Notes: a model not told the origin generated them from the sequence alone. 64,000 nt of DNA from Frankiales bacterium (GCA_025966315.1 JAOPUZ010000011.1:24680-88679), one strand, 5' to 3'; numbered from the stretch's first letter, positions 1 through 9,024 are shown. A program made the numbers and translations.

Positions 1-1625
1 TACGACTCGTGGAAGAACGAGATCAAATTGCTTTCACGAACCAGCACGGACGCAGACTCCAGCGCGTGCCACTCTTCGGGCGCGGCCGTATCGAGGACCG
101 ACTCGGGGGCACTTAGCCGTTCGTGGTCGTTCATGTAGTCAACGAGAGCACCGGTGATCACAGTCCAATCGAGGTGCCCAACCTCGTGGCCGATCTTTGT
201 CCGCAGCTCTTCGGTGTATCGGCCGTAGAGATCCTGCAGTGTGGGGTACTCCGCGGATTGAGCTTGAGCGGACAGACGCAGGAAGATCGCGAGATGGAGC
301 GGTGTACGCAACAGGCTTAACGTGATGGCCGAACTCGGAACCTGAACGCCGGCGGCCTCCAGGGTTGCCCGAACGTCGTCCTCGCTAAGCTGGTCGATGC
401 TTATTCGGTCAGTCCGATTCTGATGGCTGAGCCGGCGGAGGCGGGGGTCAGCTTCGAGATCAACCGTCCGGACCACCAACAGCACCTTGACGTTCCCGCT
501 CGTCAATAGCTCGTCGAGTACCTCGTCTATCGACTCGAATACGTCGGGGATACGACCGCTGTACATGCTGACCGCATCGAGTTGGTCCACGACTAGAAGC
601 GCGGGAGAGCCGTCGGCGACGCCGCTAAGCACGACGCCGGGCGAGTCGGTACCGAGGCCGATCTCGTCACCCAACTTTGCCGAGGTTGTGATCGATGGAT
701 CTAGTGTGTCCATCCGGGCCACGGCCACGAACCAACCCGCCGCCTCAAGCGTCCGGGCGACCTCTGCCACAACTGTCGACTTCCCACTCCCGGCACGGCC
801 GTCAATGAACAACACCTGCTTGCCGTCTTCCGCCGTCAAAGCAGCTAGGACGCGACTGGCGCTAGACGACGGGACCAGACCGATGTCCGGCTCCGACTTC
901 GCCATGCGGCGACTTTGCCGTTCTACTGTTGCGTGAAGCTTGGCTACGGCATTTTGATCGCCCGCGAGGCGGCGCCGAGTGAAGCCTTGCGATTCCAAAT
1001 GGATCCAGATTCCTGGTCCGGTGAGGTTCTGATGGAGGTTGGTGTCGCAGTACTCCCGAAGGGCAGCGATAACGAGCGCCGGTTCCTCCACGAAGAAGCT
1101 CTTGTATGTCGCGTTGACAATGCGGCGAAGGGCGTCCTGAGGCTCATGCTCGACGTGGACAGACTTCAGGTGCTTCCACGCATCTTCTTCGGAGACCGCC
1201 CACGCAGCGACGAGCGCAACGAAGTCATGCTGTTGGTCTTCGGAGAGGCTGGCTTTGAACTCGTCCACGCCAGTGGTCCGTCGACTCCGTTCGCAAAGCG
1301 TGCCGAGCGGGGTCGTCGAGACGGCCGAGACGAAGCGAAACTGACGTCCCATCTGGAGTTGGACGAGGGCGTTCGCGAGCACGCCCTCCTTGACGAGGCG
1401 GTTGATGGTCCAGCTGTTAGTCGACAGGGAGCCCTTAACTTGCTCGCCCCACGTATGACCGGCTTCGTCGATCTCGAATTCAATGCCTTGACCGGCAGCC
1501 CCCGGGGGTTCGGGACGGAGCCGGGTAGCAGTGCCTGTAAGAAGTTCGGCGATGCGAAGCGCCGTCCAAAGGTGTTCGTACTGATTCCCCGCTTTGTCGG
1601 CGGCTCCGCCGGCCATCGCTGTCAT
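1..1625 (-). CDS. Cap4-like nuclease-STAND NTPase protein, Avs-like (partial)
   Basis: The frame is open from the ATG at 1625 to the window edge (541 codons seen; the C-terminus is missing). A GAGGGGG ribosome site lies just upstream, and a second in-frame ATG follows three codons later. Residues 10-64 read like the Cap4/DUF4297 dsDNA nuclease domain: AGNQYEHLW with E17, then E49/E51 and the Q62-V-K64 half of a PD-(D/E)XK site. A Walker A motif (GRAGSGKST, about 276-284) and a Walker B-like LLVVDQLD follow, typical of a STAND/AAA ATPase. Known family: Avs (AVAST) antiphage sensors combine an N-terminal nuclease with a STAND ATPase and a C-terminal sensor repeat region. Inference: phage-sensing nuclease in a defence island. 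The C-terminal sensor lies outside the window, so the Avs class cannot be given. Confidence 0.75.
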   Translation of the reverse strand, partial: MTAMAGGAADKAGNQYEHLWTALRIAELLTGTATRLRPEPPGAAGQGIEFEIDEAGHTWGEQVKGSLSTNSWTINRLVKEGVLANALVQLQMGRQFRFVSAVSTTPLGTLCERSRRTTGVDEFKASLSEDQQHDFVALVAAWAVSEEDAWKHLKSVHVEHEPQDALRRIVNATYKSFFVEEPALVIAALREYCDTNLHQNLTGPGIWIHLESQGFTRRRLAGDQNAVAKLHATVERQSRRMAKSEPDIGLVPSSSASRVLAALTAEDGKQVLFIDGRAGSGKSTVVAEVARTLEAAGWFVAVARMDTLDPSITTSAKLGDEIGLGTDSPGVVLSGVADGSPALLVVDQLDAVSMYSGRIPDVFESIDEVLDELLTSGNVKVLLVVRTVDLEADPRLRRLSHQNRTDRISIDQLSEDDVRATLEAAGVQVPSSAITLSLLRTPLHLAIFLRLSAQAQSAEYPTLQDLYGRYTEELRTKIGHEVGHLDWTVITGALVDYMNDHERLSAPESVLDTAAPEEWHALESASVLVRESNLISFFHES

Positions 1626-1830
1626 TCAGACCCCCTCGGCTGGATCCGGTCACCTGGTCGAGCATTGGGAACTCTCACTCGCAACTGTGCGCTTTCTCGA
1701 CAGCAGGAGTGGGTATGCGCGACGTGTTTCATCCGCGGTCGCTGCTGACGTCACATGCTCTCCTCGGTACACCTTCAAGACCACGCCACGGGTGCTGCCT
1801 TCGACGCGGTGATGCTCAACGACACTCTTC

Positions 1831-2196
1831 TCACGCGGTCGGCTTAGCGCGCGTGATGTGATCTCGGCTGCCTCGATCATCGAACGGACTATAGTCATGA
1901 TCTTCGCGAATCGGCCTGGCTTCTACCAGAGTCGCCTCGCCATATCGGGCCTGGTCGCGTAGGTCGACCAGATTCCACAGTATGTGGGCATGGTCCTGCG
2001 GAGCGTTCTTCAACTCCGCCCATTTCGTGAGCCACTCTCGACGCGCGCGATGCCGGCGCGCCTCCTCCTGCATGGTGAGCATGTATGCCTGGACGCTCAG
2101 CTCCGCTGCAGAGTGTGCGTTGTCGAGCGCCACAGCCAGCTCAGCTTCCCCCTCGCGTTCTGCCGCTGCGAGGAAGCTGCGAGCTCGCTCGAGCAA
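1831..2196 (-). CDS. HEPN-domain-like protein
   Basis: A 121-residue, charged, alpha-helical protein. The pattern RARSFLAAAEREGEAELA followed by AHSAAELSVQAYML and, near residue 80, LRDQARYGEA matches small HEPN proteins, whose conserved element is an L-R-(N/D)-x-A-x-Y helix. The start is a TTG at 2196; the frame is open upstream toward the recombinase stop but has no other start. HEPN proteins are often RNases or toxin/antitoxin partners; no MNT nucleotidyltransferase partner is visible beside it. It sits between the broken recombinase and the Avs-like gene on the same strand, so it is probably cargo of the same island. Function is inferred from fold resemblance only. Confidence 0.55.
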   Translation of the reverse strand: MLERARSFLAAAEREGEAELAVALDNAHSAAELSVQAYMLTMQEEARRHRARREWLTKWAELKNAPQDHAHILWNLVDLRDQARYGEATLVEARPIREDHDYSPFDDRGSRDHITRAKPTA

Positions 2197-2278
2197 GGCT
2201 TCAGCGTCGAGGCCTCCGTGCGGCGGATCAGGCGCTGAGCGGCGCGGCAGAGCCTTCGCGCCGCTCAGCTTGTCGGGT

Positions 2279-3195
2279 CTACCGGGCGGCGCCGGCGAGG
2301 TAGGCGGCGACTATGTACGTGGCGTGCCGATCGAGCGAGACCCGGGCTCGGTCGTACCGCATGGTGGTACGCGGATCGGCGTGCGAGGCAGCCTCTTGAA
2401 CGTCGCGCAGCGGCACGCCGGCATCGAGCGCAGCGGTGATGAACGCGTGCCGCAGGGTGTGGGGGCCGATTGGCTTATCGACGCCCGCGCGGCGGGCGAC
2501 GCGGCGCACGATCCGGGAGGCGCAATGGCGATCCATCCGCTGCCCGTCCGGACGCAGAAAGATCGGTCCGTCAAGCCGTTCGCCGATCGCCAGATCGATG
2601 GCGCGGGCGGCGCGAGGGGGATGGTGACGATCTTGCCGCCCTTGCGCAGCACGCTCAGGGTTCGGTGCCCGCGCTCGAGGCCGAGTTTGTCGATGTCGGC
2701 TCCAAGAGCTTCGGAGATCCGCAGCCCGTTGATAGCCAGAAGCGAGATGAGCGCGTGCTCGTTCGGTGCGCCGAGCCCGGCCGCGACTAGCAGGGAGCCG
2801 ACCTCGTTGCGATCCAGGGCGATCGCGTGGGACTCGTAGTCGAGCCGCGGACGGCGAACGTGTACCGCGGGTGAGTGCTCGAGCAAGTCCTCTTCGACGG
2901 CGTAACGGAAGAACCCGGCGATCGTGCACAGCCGGCGGGCGATCGTCGCGCGTGCCCGGCCGTGGGACTCCATGTCGCGGCCGAAACACTCGATGTCGGC
3001 ACGCCGGGCCTGGAACAGGTGCAGCTCATGCTGCTGACACCAGACGGTGAACATGCGCAGGTCCAGTGTGTACGCATCACGCGTCAGGCCGCTGTAGCCA
3101 GCCAGGAACCCGGCCAGCGCGATCCGTTCGGCCTCGCTGAACAGTGGCTCGACTGCGACGACGACGTCGGTCGACTCGATGGTGGTGGTGGTCAT
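2279..3195 (-). pseudogene. Tyrosine recombinase/integrase, frameshifted
   Basis: Start ATG at 3195 has an excellent site (GAGGAGG, 7-8 nt upstream). The N-terminal part contains a SAM-like core-binding domain, then the catalytic Arg in INGLRISEA and the beta-hairpin Lys in RKGGK. After KIVTIP the reading frame must move by -1 to continue with LAIGERLDGPIFL, HTLRHAF, the second His in SHADPRTTMRY and the nucleophile Tyr, ending at 2279. The shift falls on a run of five C (plus-strand G at 2616-2620); restoring one C gives an uninterrupted recombinase of about 305 residues. So all catalytic residues exist, but in two frames: either inactivation of the island integrase or a homopolymer sequencing error. 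It is the likely mobiliser of this island. Confidence 0.8.
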
Positions 3196-3530
3196 GGGTG
3201 ACCTCCTCGGAGTCAGGCTGGAGCCCGGCCTCCGCGAAGTGTCGGACTCCAGCAGATGGGTGACACTCCCAGATTGCGCCCGAATCGCCACCCCTGACGC
3301 CCACCAAAGCGGAAGTGGCGCCGCCTTCTTCCTTCGACGGGCGTGCGTGATCGCAACGAACCTGCTCTGCTGATCGCCGCCAGGCTCGGCACCGCCCAGG
3401 AACGTGCGCTGATCTAGCTGCGGGGACCTGCGCCGACTCGCGCGCGATCAAGCTGGTCTTTGCTGGCCTCGGTCGCGGAGCCAAGGCCACGCTGCCGCCG
3501 GCCCGTCACGAACGATAGCTGCCGTAAGCG
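3196..3530. other. Intergenic, 335 bp, no gene recognised
   Basis: It lies upstream of the recombinase and downstream of the membrane nuclease. Short open stretches on both strands (for example plus-strand codons ending at the TAG near 3518) resemble nothing known. An attachment site would be expected near an integrase, but no tRNA 3' end or direct repeat pair could be identified within the window. Confidence 0.4.
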
Positions 3531-4297
3531 TCAGCGCCCGGCGCCGTCGAGACCGAGAGCATTCCGGATGGCCGAGTGCAGCACCTCGACGTCGTCCGGC
3601 CCCGTAACAAACACCGGGCTCAGGACCGGATAACGGAAGAACATGGCCAGCGCGCCCGGGGTGGGCGGGTCGCGAAACACAACCAACATCCGTTGTACGC
3701 CAAACCTTTCCTGCATCGTGGCGACCTGCTGCGCGATTCGCTGAAAGGCCTGGTGGGACATGTTGCGTGCGGCCTTAATCTCGATGCCGAGTCGCATATG
3801 GTTCGCGCCAACGACGAGCGCGTCAAACCCAGGGTCTCTCCCGCCGTCTGAGGCAACCAGGCCTAGGTCCGGATCACTATCCGCGATGGCCTTGAGCATC
3901 TCGAGGACTAACGCTTCGTACGCCAAGCCGGTCAGAGCCGGGGCGACGAGCTCCGGTGACGCTTGTGCCAGGCGGTTGATCGTGCCCAGAAGGTTGGCGC
4001 GCGCATCCGGTGGTGCGTCGTCGACTGCTTCGGCAAGGGCCTCCTGGGCCGCGCTGAACTCGGCTTCGTTGTCGCCGACCTTGAACGGGTCGGCAGGACG
4101 CCGGCAATTCCGATCAAGATGAACAGTGCTCCAAGAGCAAGTAGCGCCGCCGGGCCGGCTTCAACGTCGCGCGTGAACGTCGCCGTCCCGCCAGCGCCCA
4201 TCCCTACGAGACCGATGGCGCCGAGAATCCAACGCTGCCACGGCTCGAGCTTGATCGGCCGTTTCGGCGTCGGTGGTTTAGCGGGCTCGTCGGCCAT
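3531..4297 (-). pseudogene. Membrane-anchored PD-(D/E)XK nuclease, split by frameshift
   Basis: The ATG at 4297 opens a frame encoding a basic N-terminus and two transmembrane segments (about residues 23-41 and 49-69, ending at IAGVLP). It then becomes nonsense, while the -1 frame continues sensibly as VGDNEAEFSAAQEALAEAVD, through a helical linker, into a restriction-endonuclease-like domain with GFDALVV and LGIEIKAA (the D...ExK pattern) and ends at 3531. One base appears lost near 4080-4092. The intact protein would be about 255 residues: two TM helices, a cytosolic linker and a restriction-like domain, a layout used by several membrane-tethered defence nucleases. It starts 3 nt after the PIN gene stop, so the two were one operon. 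Decay and sequencing error cannot be separated here. Confidence 0.65.
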
Positions 4298-4300
4298 GGG

Positions 4301-5137
4301 TCACACCTGGTCGAGGACCGTGAGGCCTTCGGCCGTAGCCGTCAGCTTCATTCCAAGATCACGGGTCAACAGGGCGACGTCCTTACCGCTAATCCGTTTG
4401 GCGGCGAGGCAGCGCTCGATGATCTCGCTGTCGACAGATGGAAGTGGTCGATGTGAGAGCGGGTCCAGCAGCAGCTCAATCTCGACCACTGGGCTGAGGC
4501 CGTACGAACGGTCTCGGTTCTGGAACATGTCTCGCATAGACCGCAATGTGACCCGGGCGCGCGCCTTGAGGTCTTGCTTGTCCTTGCCAACCTTGATGTT
4601 CTTGCCGTTGATTTTCTGACGGTCAAGCTCGCGCACGACGGCGATCGGAACGATCACACGGACCTTGCCACCCGTTCTGCGGCCGGCGATGGTCTCCCAG
4701 TCAGCGTGTTCGAAGATCACGTCGTGGTGCAGGAAGAAATTGGTGTCCGGCACTACGAACTTGTCAGGTGACTTGCTCCACCGGGCCTCGATCGATCGGT
4801 ACTTCGTGATCAAGTCATCGAACACGCGCAGACGATCCGTTTGCTCCGCCCTGAACGTCTTGTGGATCGATGGGCCGTTGTCGGCTTCGCCGAAAATGCG
4901 ATGGGTTTCCATGAGCAACCACGAGCGCCGCGTCAACACCAACGTCTCGATGGTGTCGCTGTCAAAGGCGAACCCGAGCGTCTCTGCCGAGGCACTTGCC
5001 CACTGCTGGTATTCGGATAGGACCTTTGATGCATCGCCAGAGCCGAGGTTGCCGATGTTTGTCCGCACCTCGGTGAGGTAACTAAGCACTGTCTCCATGC
5101 TCTGGCCGTCACGAGGGATCACGAGCGGCAGTTGCAT
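4301..5137 (-). CDS. PIN-domain nuclease
   Basis: A 278-residue protein. The C-terminal half holds the PIN pattern: VVPDTNFFLHH (first Asp), VPIAVVRELDR (Glu), then SEIIERCLAAKR and DVALLTRDLGM (final Asp pair). This is the Mg-dependent RNase fold of VapC and larger PIN proteins. The roughly 130-residue N-terminal part is helical and not recognised. The start at 5137 is weakly supported (poor ribosome site); an internal ATG at 5098 is possible. It is the first gene of a pair with the membrane nuclease 3 nt downstream. No small antitoxin of VapB type precedes it. Inference: RNase component of a two-nuclease defence or stress module on the mobile island. Confidence 0.75.
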   Translation of the reverse strand: MQLPLVIPRDGQSMETVLSYLTEVRTNIGNLGSGDASKVLSEYQQWASASAETLGFAFDSDTIETLVLTRRSWLLMETHRIFGEADNGPSIHKTFRAEQTDRLRVFDDLITKYRSIEARWSKSPDKFVVPDTNFFLHHDVIFEHADWETIAGRRTGGKVRVIVPIAVVRELDRQKINGKNIKVGKDKQDLKARARVTLRSMRDMFQNRDRSYGLSPVVEIELLLDPLSHRPLPSVDSEIIERCLAAKRISGKDVALLTRDLGMKLTATAEGLTVLDQV

Positions 5138-5324
5138 GCTTACACCCAGATTCTCTTGGCGCGGGTTGGGCGCCGCTAGCTGCGCCGGTCGGGCTGCTCA
5201 GGGGCTGTCCCTCATGGAAGAACTCGGCCACGTCCGAGGGCAGCGAGCGCTCCGGCTCGGGACGGGCGAGCTGCCGGATCGCCGCCGTATCGCCTCGTGT
5301 GATCACCGCCCCGAACCTCCACAA
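5109..5324 (-). other. Possible coding remnant upstream of the PIN gene
   Basis: A 71-codon frame with GC-rich third positions (RFGAVITRGDTAAIRQLA...) overlaps the 5' end of the PIN gene by 29 nt. It has only a TTG start, no ribosome site and no family resemblance. It may be the tail of a truncated gene or chance. Confidence 0.25.
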
Positions 5325-5701
5325 CGATCATCCTCGCATCCAGTGAGCCGAGCTGCCAGCGATGCCCGCTCAACGGCACGAGCCGAAGGCCGAGGCGCTA
5401 TACGGATTCATCTGCGCGACGACACTGATGACGCATAGTGCTCGAGATCGACGGCTCTGGCACCCGCATGACCGTCCCGATCGTTCGGTCGGCGAGCTTC
5501 ATTGACCACCTTCTAGGCGACGTCGTGCGCGACTGAAGGTTGGGGGGGCTGCTCGAGTTACTACGCCCTGACCGGTGGACCTCGGGCGAGCTTCTCTGCC
5601 CGTCCGAAGGAGGCTCGGGTTGGCAAGTGCGGCCGTGGAATTCGCGCGCCGAGCCGGCCGGAACGCCGGCACCTCCTCGCGGCGGAAGTCACGGACAAGG
5701 C
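5325..5701. other. Intergenic junction between island and chromosome genes
   Basis: Holds no confident gene. A short plus-strand frame at 5438-5536 (GTG start, about 32 codons, containing MTVPIVRSASFIDHLL) has normal codon bias and looks like the 3' end of a lost gene. Confidence 0.35.
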
Positions 5702-5753
5702 TTGACGCAACCTATCGGTTGCCATATGGTTTAGGCAACCAATAGGTTGCGTC
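5702..5753 (+). promoter_or_regulatory. Promoter overlapped by a 20-bp inverted repeat (probable ArsR operator)
   Basis: Arms GACGCAACCTATCGGTTGCC (5704-5723) and GGCAACCAATAGGTTGCGTC (5734-5753) are reverse complements with one mismatch and a 10-nt spacer. A -35 TTGACG (5702-5707) and -10 TATGGT (5725-5730, 17-nt spacing) lie within the element. This is the arrangement expected for autorepression by the ArsR-family regulator encoded as the third gene of the operon. Confidence 0.75.
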
Positions 5754-5778
5754 AGTCAGTCCGTTGAAGGAGGCCGCT

Positions 5779-6261
5779 ATGCCCGGCACGAGTACCGACT
5801 ACCTCACGACTGCCCGAGTGAACGCCCCGGCCGACGTCGTGTTCGACCACGTCACGATCACCAAGCGGATCACCGCCTGGTGGAGCCCGGTGACGGGTTC
5901 GGGCCTGACCGGTGGCGAGCTGCGGTTCCCGATGGTGGCGGATCAGCCGCCTCTGCTCGTCCGCGTCGACGAGGCGACCCGCCCCAGGATCGTCCGCTGG
6001 ACGGTGCTCGAGTGCACCTTCATGGAGGACTGGGTGGGAACGCAGCCGACGTTCACCATCACCGCGCTCGACGACACCTCATGCGAGCTCAGTTTCGAGC
6101 ACCGCGGCCTGGACGACGAGCTTGAGTGCAAGGAGATGTGCAGTCGCAGTTGGGATCATTTCATCGGCACCAGCCTCCGCGAGCTGGCCGAGGGCGGCCC
6201 TGGCGCTCCCAACCGCAGCCCGCGAGACCTCGCCCGCCGCGCGGCCGAGGAGAACGCCTGA
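5779..6261 (+). CDS. SRPBCC (AHSA1-like) domain protein
   Basis: A 160-residue protein; the ATG at 5779 follows AAGGAGG by 5 nt. The START/Bet v1-type fold is recognised from ARVNAPADVVFDHVTITKRITAWW at the start, a central strand ending in VRWTVLECTFMEDW, and a final helix (SWDHFIGTSLRELAEG). AHSA1-like proteins bind hydrophobic ligands or act as small enzymes; the ligand is not predictable. It is the first gene of an operon with a second SRPBCC protein and an ArsR regulator, a common actinobacterial pairing. Expression is probably governed by the palindrome directly upstream. Confidence 0.8.
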   Translation: MPGTSTDYLTTARVNAPADVVFDHVTITKRITAWWSPVTGSGLTGGELRFPMVADQPPLLVRVDEATRPRIVRWTVLECTFMEDWVGTQPTFTITALDDTSCELSFEHRGLDDELECKEMCSRSWDHFIGTSLRELAEGGPGAPNRSPRDLARRAAEENA

Positions 6262-6358
6262 TCCCGGTTTCCCGGGGACTGCCCAGCGTCACCGGGCCGC
6301 CCTCGGGATCGGCGATCGTTCGCCGGCATTCCTAGTCGCACCTCAACAGGAGGAAGTT

Positions 6359-6790
6359 ATGGCGTTCCCCGACCGCATCGAGCGCACGGTCACCCTGACC
6401 CGCGCGCCGCGGGAGGTGTGGCAGGCGCTCACCACAGCCGAGGGGCTGAGCGCGTGGTTCGGCGAGCGCGCGAGCATCGACCTGCGACCCGGTGGCGCTG
6501 CGACGCTGACCTTCGGCGGCGGGATGACAGTCGACATGCGCATCGAGCGCGTGGACGAACCCACGGTGTTCGCATACACCTGGCGGCTGCCCGACCTTCC
6601 CGCGGACGATCCCCGCCGCACCTACGTCGAGTTCACGCTGGAGCCCGTGGGCGACGGCACCCTGCTTCGTCTCGTCGAGACCGGCTTCGCTCAGCTTCCC
6701 GTCGACACCCGGCGCGAGACCTACGACTCCCACAGCGAGGGCTGGTCGCGAGAGCTGGCCGAGCTGGTGGAGCACGTCGATGGACCCTGA
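6359..6790 (+). CDS. SRPBCC (AHSA1-like) domain protein
   Basis: A 143-residue AHSA1/START-like protein, second gene of the operon. The start is the ATG at 6359 behind AGGAGG; the frame is open far upstream but the codons there are not protein-like. Landmarks: IERTVTLTRAPREVWQAL, LSAWFGERASIDLRPGG, then the C-terminal helix LVETGF...HSEGWSRELAELVEHV. It overlaps the following ArsR gene by 11 nt, indicating translational coupling. It is only distantly similar to the first SRPBCC protein, so the pair is not a recent duplication. Confidence 0.85.
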   Translation: MAFPDRIERTVTLTRAPREVWQALTTAEGLSAWFGERASIDLRPGGAATLTFGGGMTVDMRIERVDEPTVFAYTWRLPDLPADDPRRTYVEFTLEPVGDGTLLRLVETGFAQLPVDTRRETYDSHSEGWSRELAELVEHVDGP

Positions 6791-7112
6791 TGCCGAGGCT
6801 GTTGCCGAACAGGTCTTTGTCGCCCTCGCTGACCCGACCCGCCGCACGATCTTGACCGCCCTCGCCACCGACGGCCCGTCCACCGTCACCGATCTTGCCG
6901 CTCGTCTGCCGATCACCCGCCAGGCCATCGCCAAGCACCTCACCCTCATGACCGACGCCGGCCTCGTCACGCCCGAGCCCGGCGAGCGCCGGCGAGTGCG
7001 CTACCGGCTGCGGTCTGCGCCCGTGCAGATCGCCCAGCAGTTCCTCGCCGCGCTCGCCCACGACTGGGACGACCGGCTCGACGCCCTGCGGCGCTACCTG
7101 ACGACGCCCTGA
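6780..7112 (+). CDS. ArsR-family transcriptional regulator
   Basis: A 110-residue winged-helix protein. It begins with VFVALADPTRRTILTALA, the hallmark of the AHSA1-associated ArsR subgroup, followed by the recognition helix region TDLAARLPITRQAIAKHL and the wing GERRRVRYRL. There is no Cys pair for metal binding, so metal sensing is unlikely. The gene overlaps the preceding SRPBCC gene. The palindromic promoter at 5702-5753 is the most likely target. Confidence 0.9.
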   Translation: MDPDAEAVAEQVFVALADPTRRTILTALATDGPSTVTDLAARLPITRQAIAKHLTLMTDAGLVTPEPGERRRVRYRLRSAPVQIAQQFLAALAHDWDDRLDALRRYLTTP

Positions 7113-7404
7113 CCGCACCACGCTCCAAACGACAGCGATGCCGGCGACGACGAACGACGCTCGACCGTATTCGCCGCCGATCCATCGTCGCGATCAGCGC
7201 CAGGTGGGTTCGGCCACCGTTCGGTTCACCACCGCGCGTCGTTCTCATCCACGCGCGGCACCAGCCAGGAACGAACGCATACAGCGGTTCGAGCGCTCGC
7301 CGGGCGATAATGACCGCGCCGCATGTGAGCGCTGCCGTGGGTGATGCAGCTCAACCTCACGCGTTCTGGCGCTGTGTCTTGTCGGCTGGTGGTTCGATAG
7401 ATAC

Positions 7405-9024
7405 GTGTCGAGCTCCGGTTGGTGGCGCAACGCGACGATCTACCAAATTTATCCGCTCAGTTTTGCCGATGCCAGCGGCGATGGGTTCGGCGATCTGCGC
7501 GGGATCATCGACCGTCTGGGTCATTTGGCTGGGGAGACGGATTCGCTCGGGGTCGACGCGATCTGGTTGTCGCCGATCTACCGGTCGCCGATGGTCGACT
7601 TCGGCTATGACGTGGCCGACCACTGCGCGGTGGATCCGCGCTTCGGGTCGCTGCAGGATGCAGATGCGTTGATTCGAGAAGCGCACTGGCGCGGTCTTCG
7701 GGTGCTGCTGGACTACGTGCCCAACCACACCTCCGACCAGCATGAGTGGTTCGAGCGGGCACGTGGGTCGCGGGCAGATCGGTATCGGGATTGGTACGTG
7801 TGGGGCGATCCGTCGCCGGATGGTGGCCCCCCGAACAATTGGTTGTCGGCGTTCGAGCGGGTCGGCCGCGCGTGGACGTTCGACGAGGCAACCGGACAGT
7901 ATTACCTGCATTCGTATACGGCACAGCAGCCCGATCTGAACTGGCGCAATCCCGCGGTGCGGGCAGCCATGCACGACGTCATGCGGTTCTGGCTCGATCG
8001 CGGGGTCGACGGGTTCCGCGTCGACGCCCCGCACCGACTGGGCAAGGACGAGTTGCTGCGCGACAACGCCCCGGACGTCGTCGACCTGCGCGTAGCCACA
8101 CAGCTCGACGACCGGCGGCACCGCAACCTCGACGATCCGGTCGTCCACGAGTACCTTCGCGGACTGCGCCTAGTCACCGACAGCTACCCCGAGCGGGTGT
8201 TGATCGGCGAGGTGGGGGTGCACCACCCGGTCCGCCGTCGCGACTACTACGGTGCCGGTGACGAGCTGCACATGGTGTTCGACTTCGGATTCTGGTCCAA
8301 CCCCTGGCGGGCTGAGGCGTTTCGGCGCAGCGCCTGGGATCAGCAGGCCGTGATCGAGTCAGGTGGCTGGCCCACCCATGCGCTGTCCAATCACGACCTG
8401 CCGCGCCACGCGAGCCGATACGCCCACCGGACTGCGACCGGTATGGATACGACCAGCCGGTCCCGCGCGGCCGCGGTCCTGCTCACCGCGTTGCCCGGGA
8501 CGACGTTCCTTTATTACGGCGAGGAGATCGGGATGACCAACCTCGACGTCCCCGACGAGCGCGCCAGCGACCCCGACGGAAGGGATCCGGCGCGCACGCC
8601 CATGCAGTGGGACTTCTCCTCGCCGGCCGCCGGGTTTTCGAATGCCAGCCCGTGGCTGCCAGTCCCGAACGCCGGGCCGGACGTCCGTAGCCAGTCCGCG
8701 GACCCCGGCTCGCTCCTCTCGCTCTACCGCGAGTTGCTGCACTTGCGACGCACCCACCCCTGCCTGCAGTCCTCCGGCTACGCCGACCTCGATACCGGCC
8801 CGGACGTCTATGCGTTTCGCCGGACCGACGGCGACCGCGCGCTTCTCGTCGCGATCAACTTCGCGGACACACCGCGGCTAGCGGCGATCCCGCCCGGGTG
8901 GCTCCCTCCGAACGCCACCGTGAACCTGAGTACAGGCGCGAGACCGCCCGGCGGGGTCGTCGATCTACGCGATCTGGTGCTCGAAGCAGACGAGGCACTG
9001 ATTCTCGACATCGCAGCTAGGTGA
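7405..9024 (+). CDS. GH13 alpha-glucosidase/oligo-1,6-glucosidase type
   Basis: A 539-residue (beta/alpha)8 glycoside hydrolase. It starts with WWRNATIYQIYPLSF, then region I (DYVPNHTS), region II with the nucleophile Asp (DGFRVDAPH), region III with the acid/base Glu (VLIGEVG) and region IV (ALSNHD), and a C-terminal beta domain. The QIYPxSF opening and DARTPMQW-like motif (RDPARTPMQW) place it with alpha-glucosidases, trehalose-6-phosphate or isomaltose hydrolases rather than endo-amylases. No signal peptide, so it is cytosolic. GTG start at 7405. It is a single gene with no sugar transporter adjacent; exact substrate unknown. Confidence 0.88.
   Translation: MSSSGWWRNATIYQIYPLSFADASGDGFGDLRGIIDRLGHLAGETDSLGVDAIWLSPIYRSPMVDFGYDVADHCAVDPRFGSLQDADALIREAHWRGLRVLLDYVPNHTSDQHEWFERARGSRADRYRDWYVWGDPSPDGGPPNNWLSAFERVGRAWTFDEATGQYYLHSYTAQQPDLNWRNPAVRAAMHDVMRFWLDRGVDGFRVDAPHRLGKDELLRDNAPDVVDLRVATQLDDRRHRNLDDPVVHEYLRGLRLVTDSYPERVLIGEVGVHHPVRRRDYYGAGDELHMVFDFGFWSNPWRAEAFRRSAWDQQAVIESGGWPTHALSNHDLPRHASRYAHRTATGMDTTSRSRAAAVLLTALPGTTFLYYGEEIGMTNLDVPDERASDPDGRDPARTPMQWDFSSPAAGFSNASPWLPVPNAGPDVRSQSADPGSLLSLYRELLHLRRTHPCLQSSGYADLDTGPDVYAFRRTDGDRALLVAINFADTPRLAAIPPGWLPPNATVNLSTGARPPGGVVDLRDLVLEADEALILDIAAR

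Noticed and set aside
915..1748. Long plus-strand frame of 277 codons
   Set aside because: It is antisense to the Cap4/STAND gene, whose frame shows a coherent domain sequence through the same region.
1982..2839. Plus-strand frame of 285 codons
   Set aside because: Antisense to HEPN and recombinase genes; composition is Arg/Ser/Gly-rich as in GC-driven chance frames.
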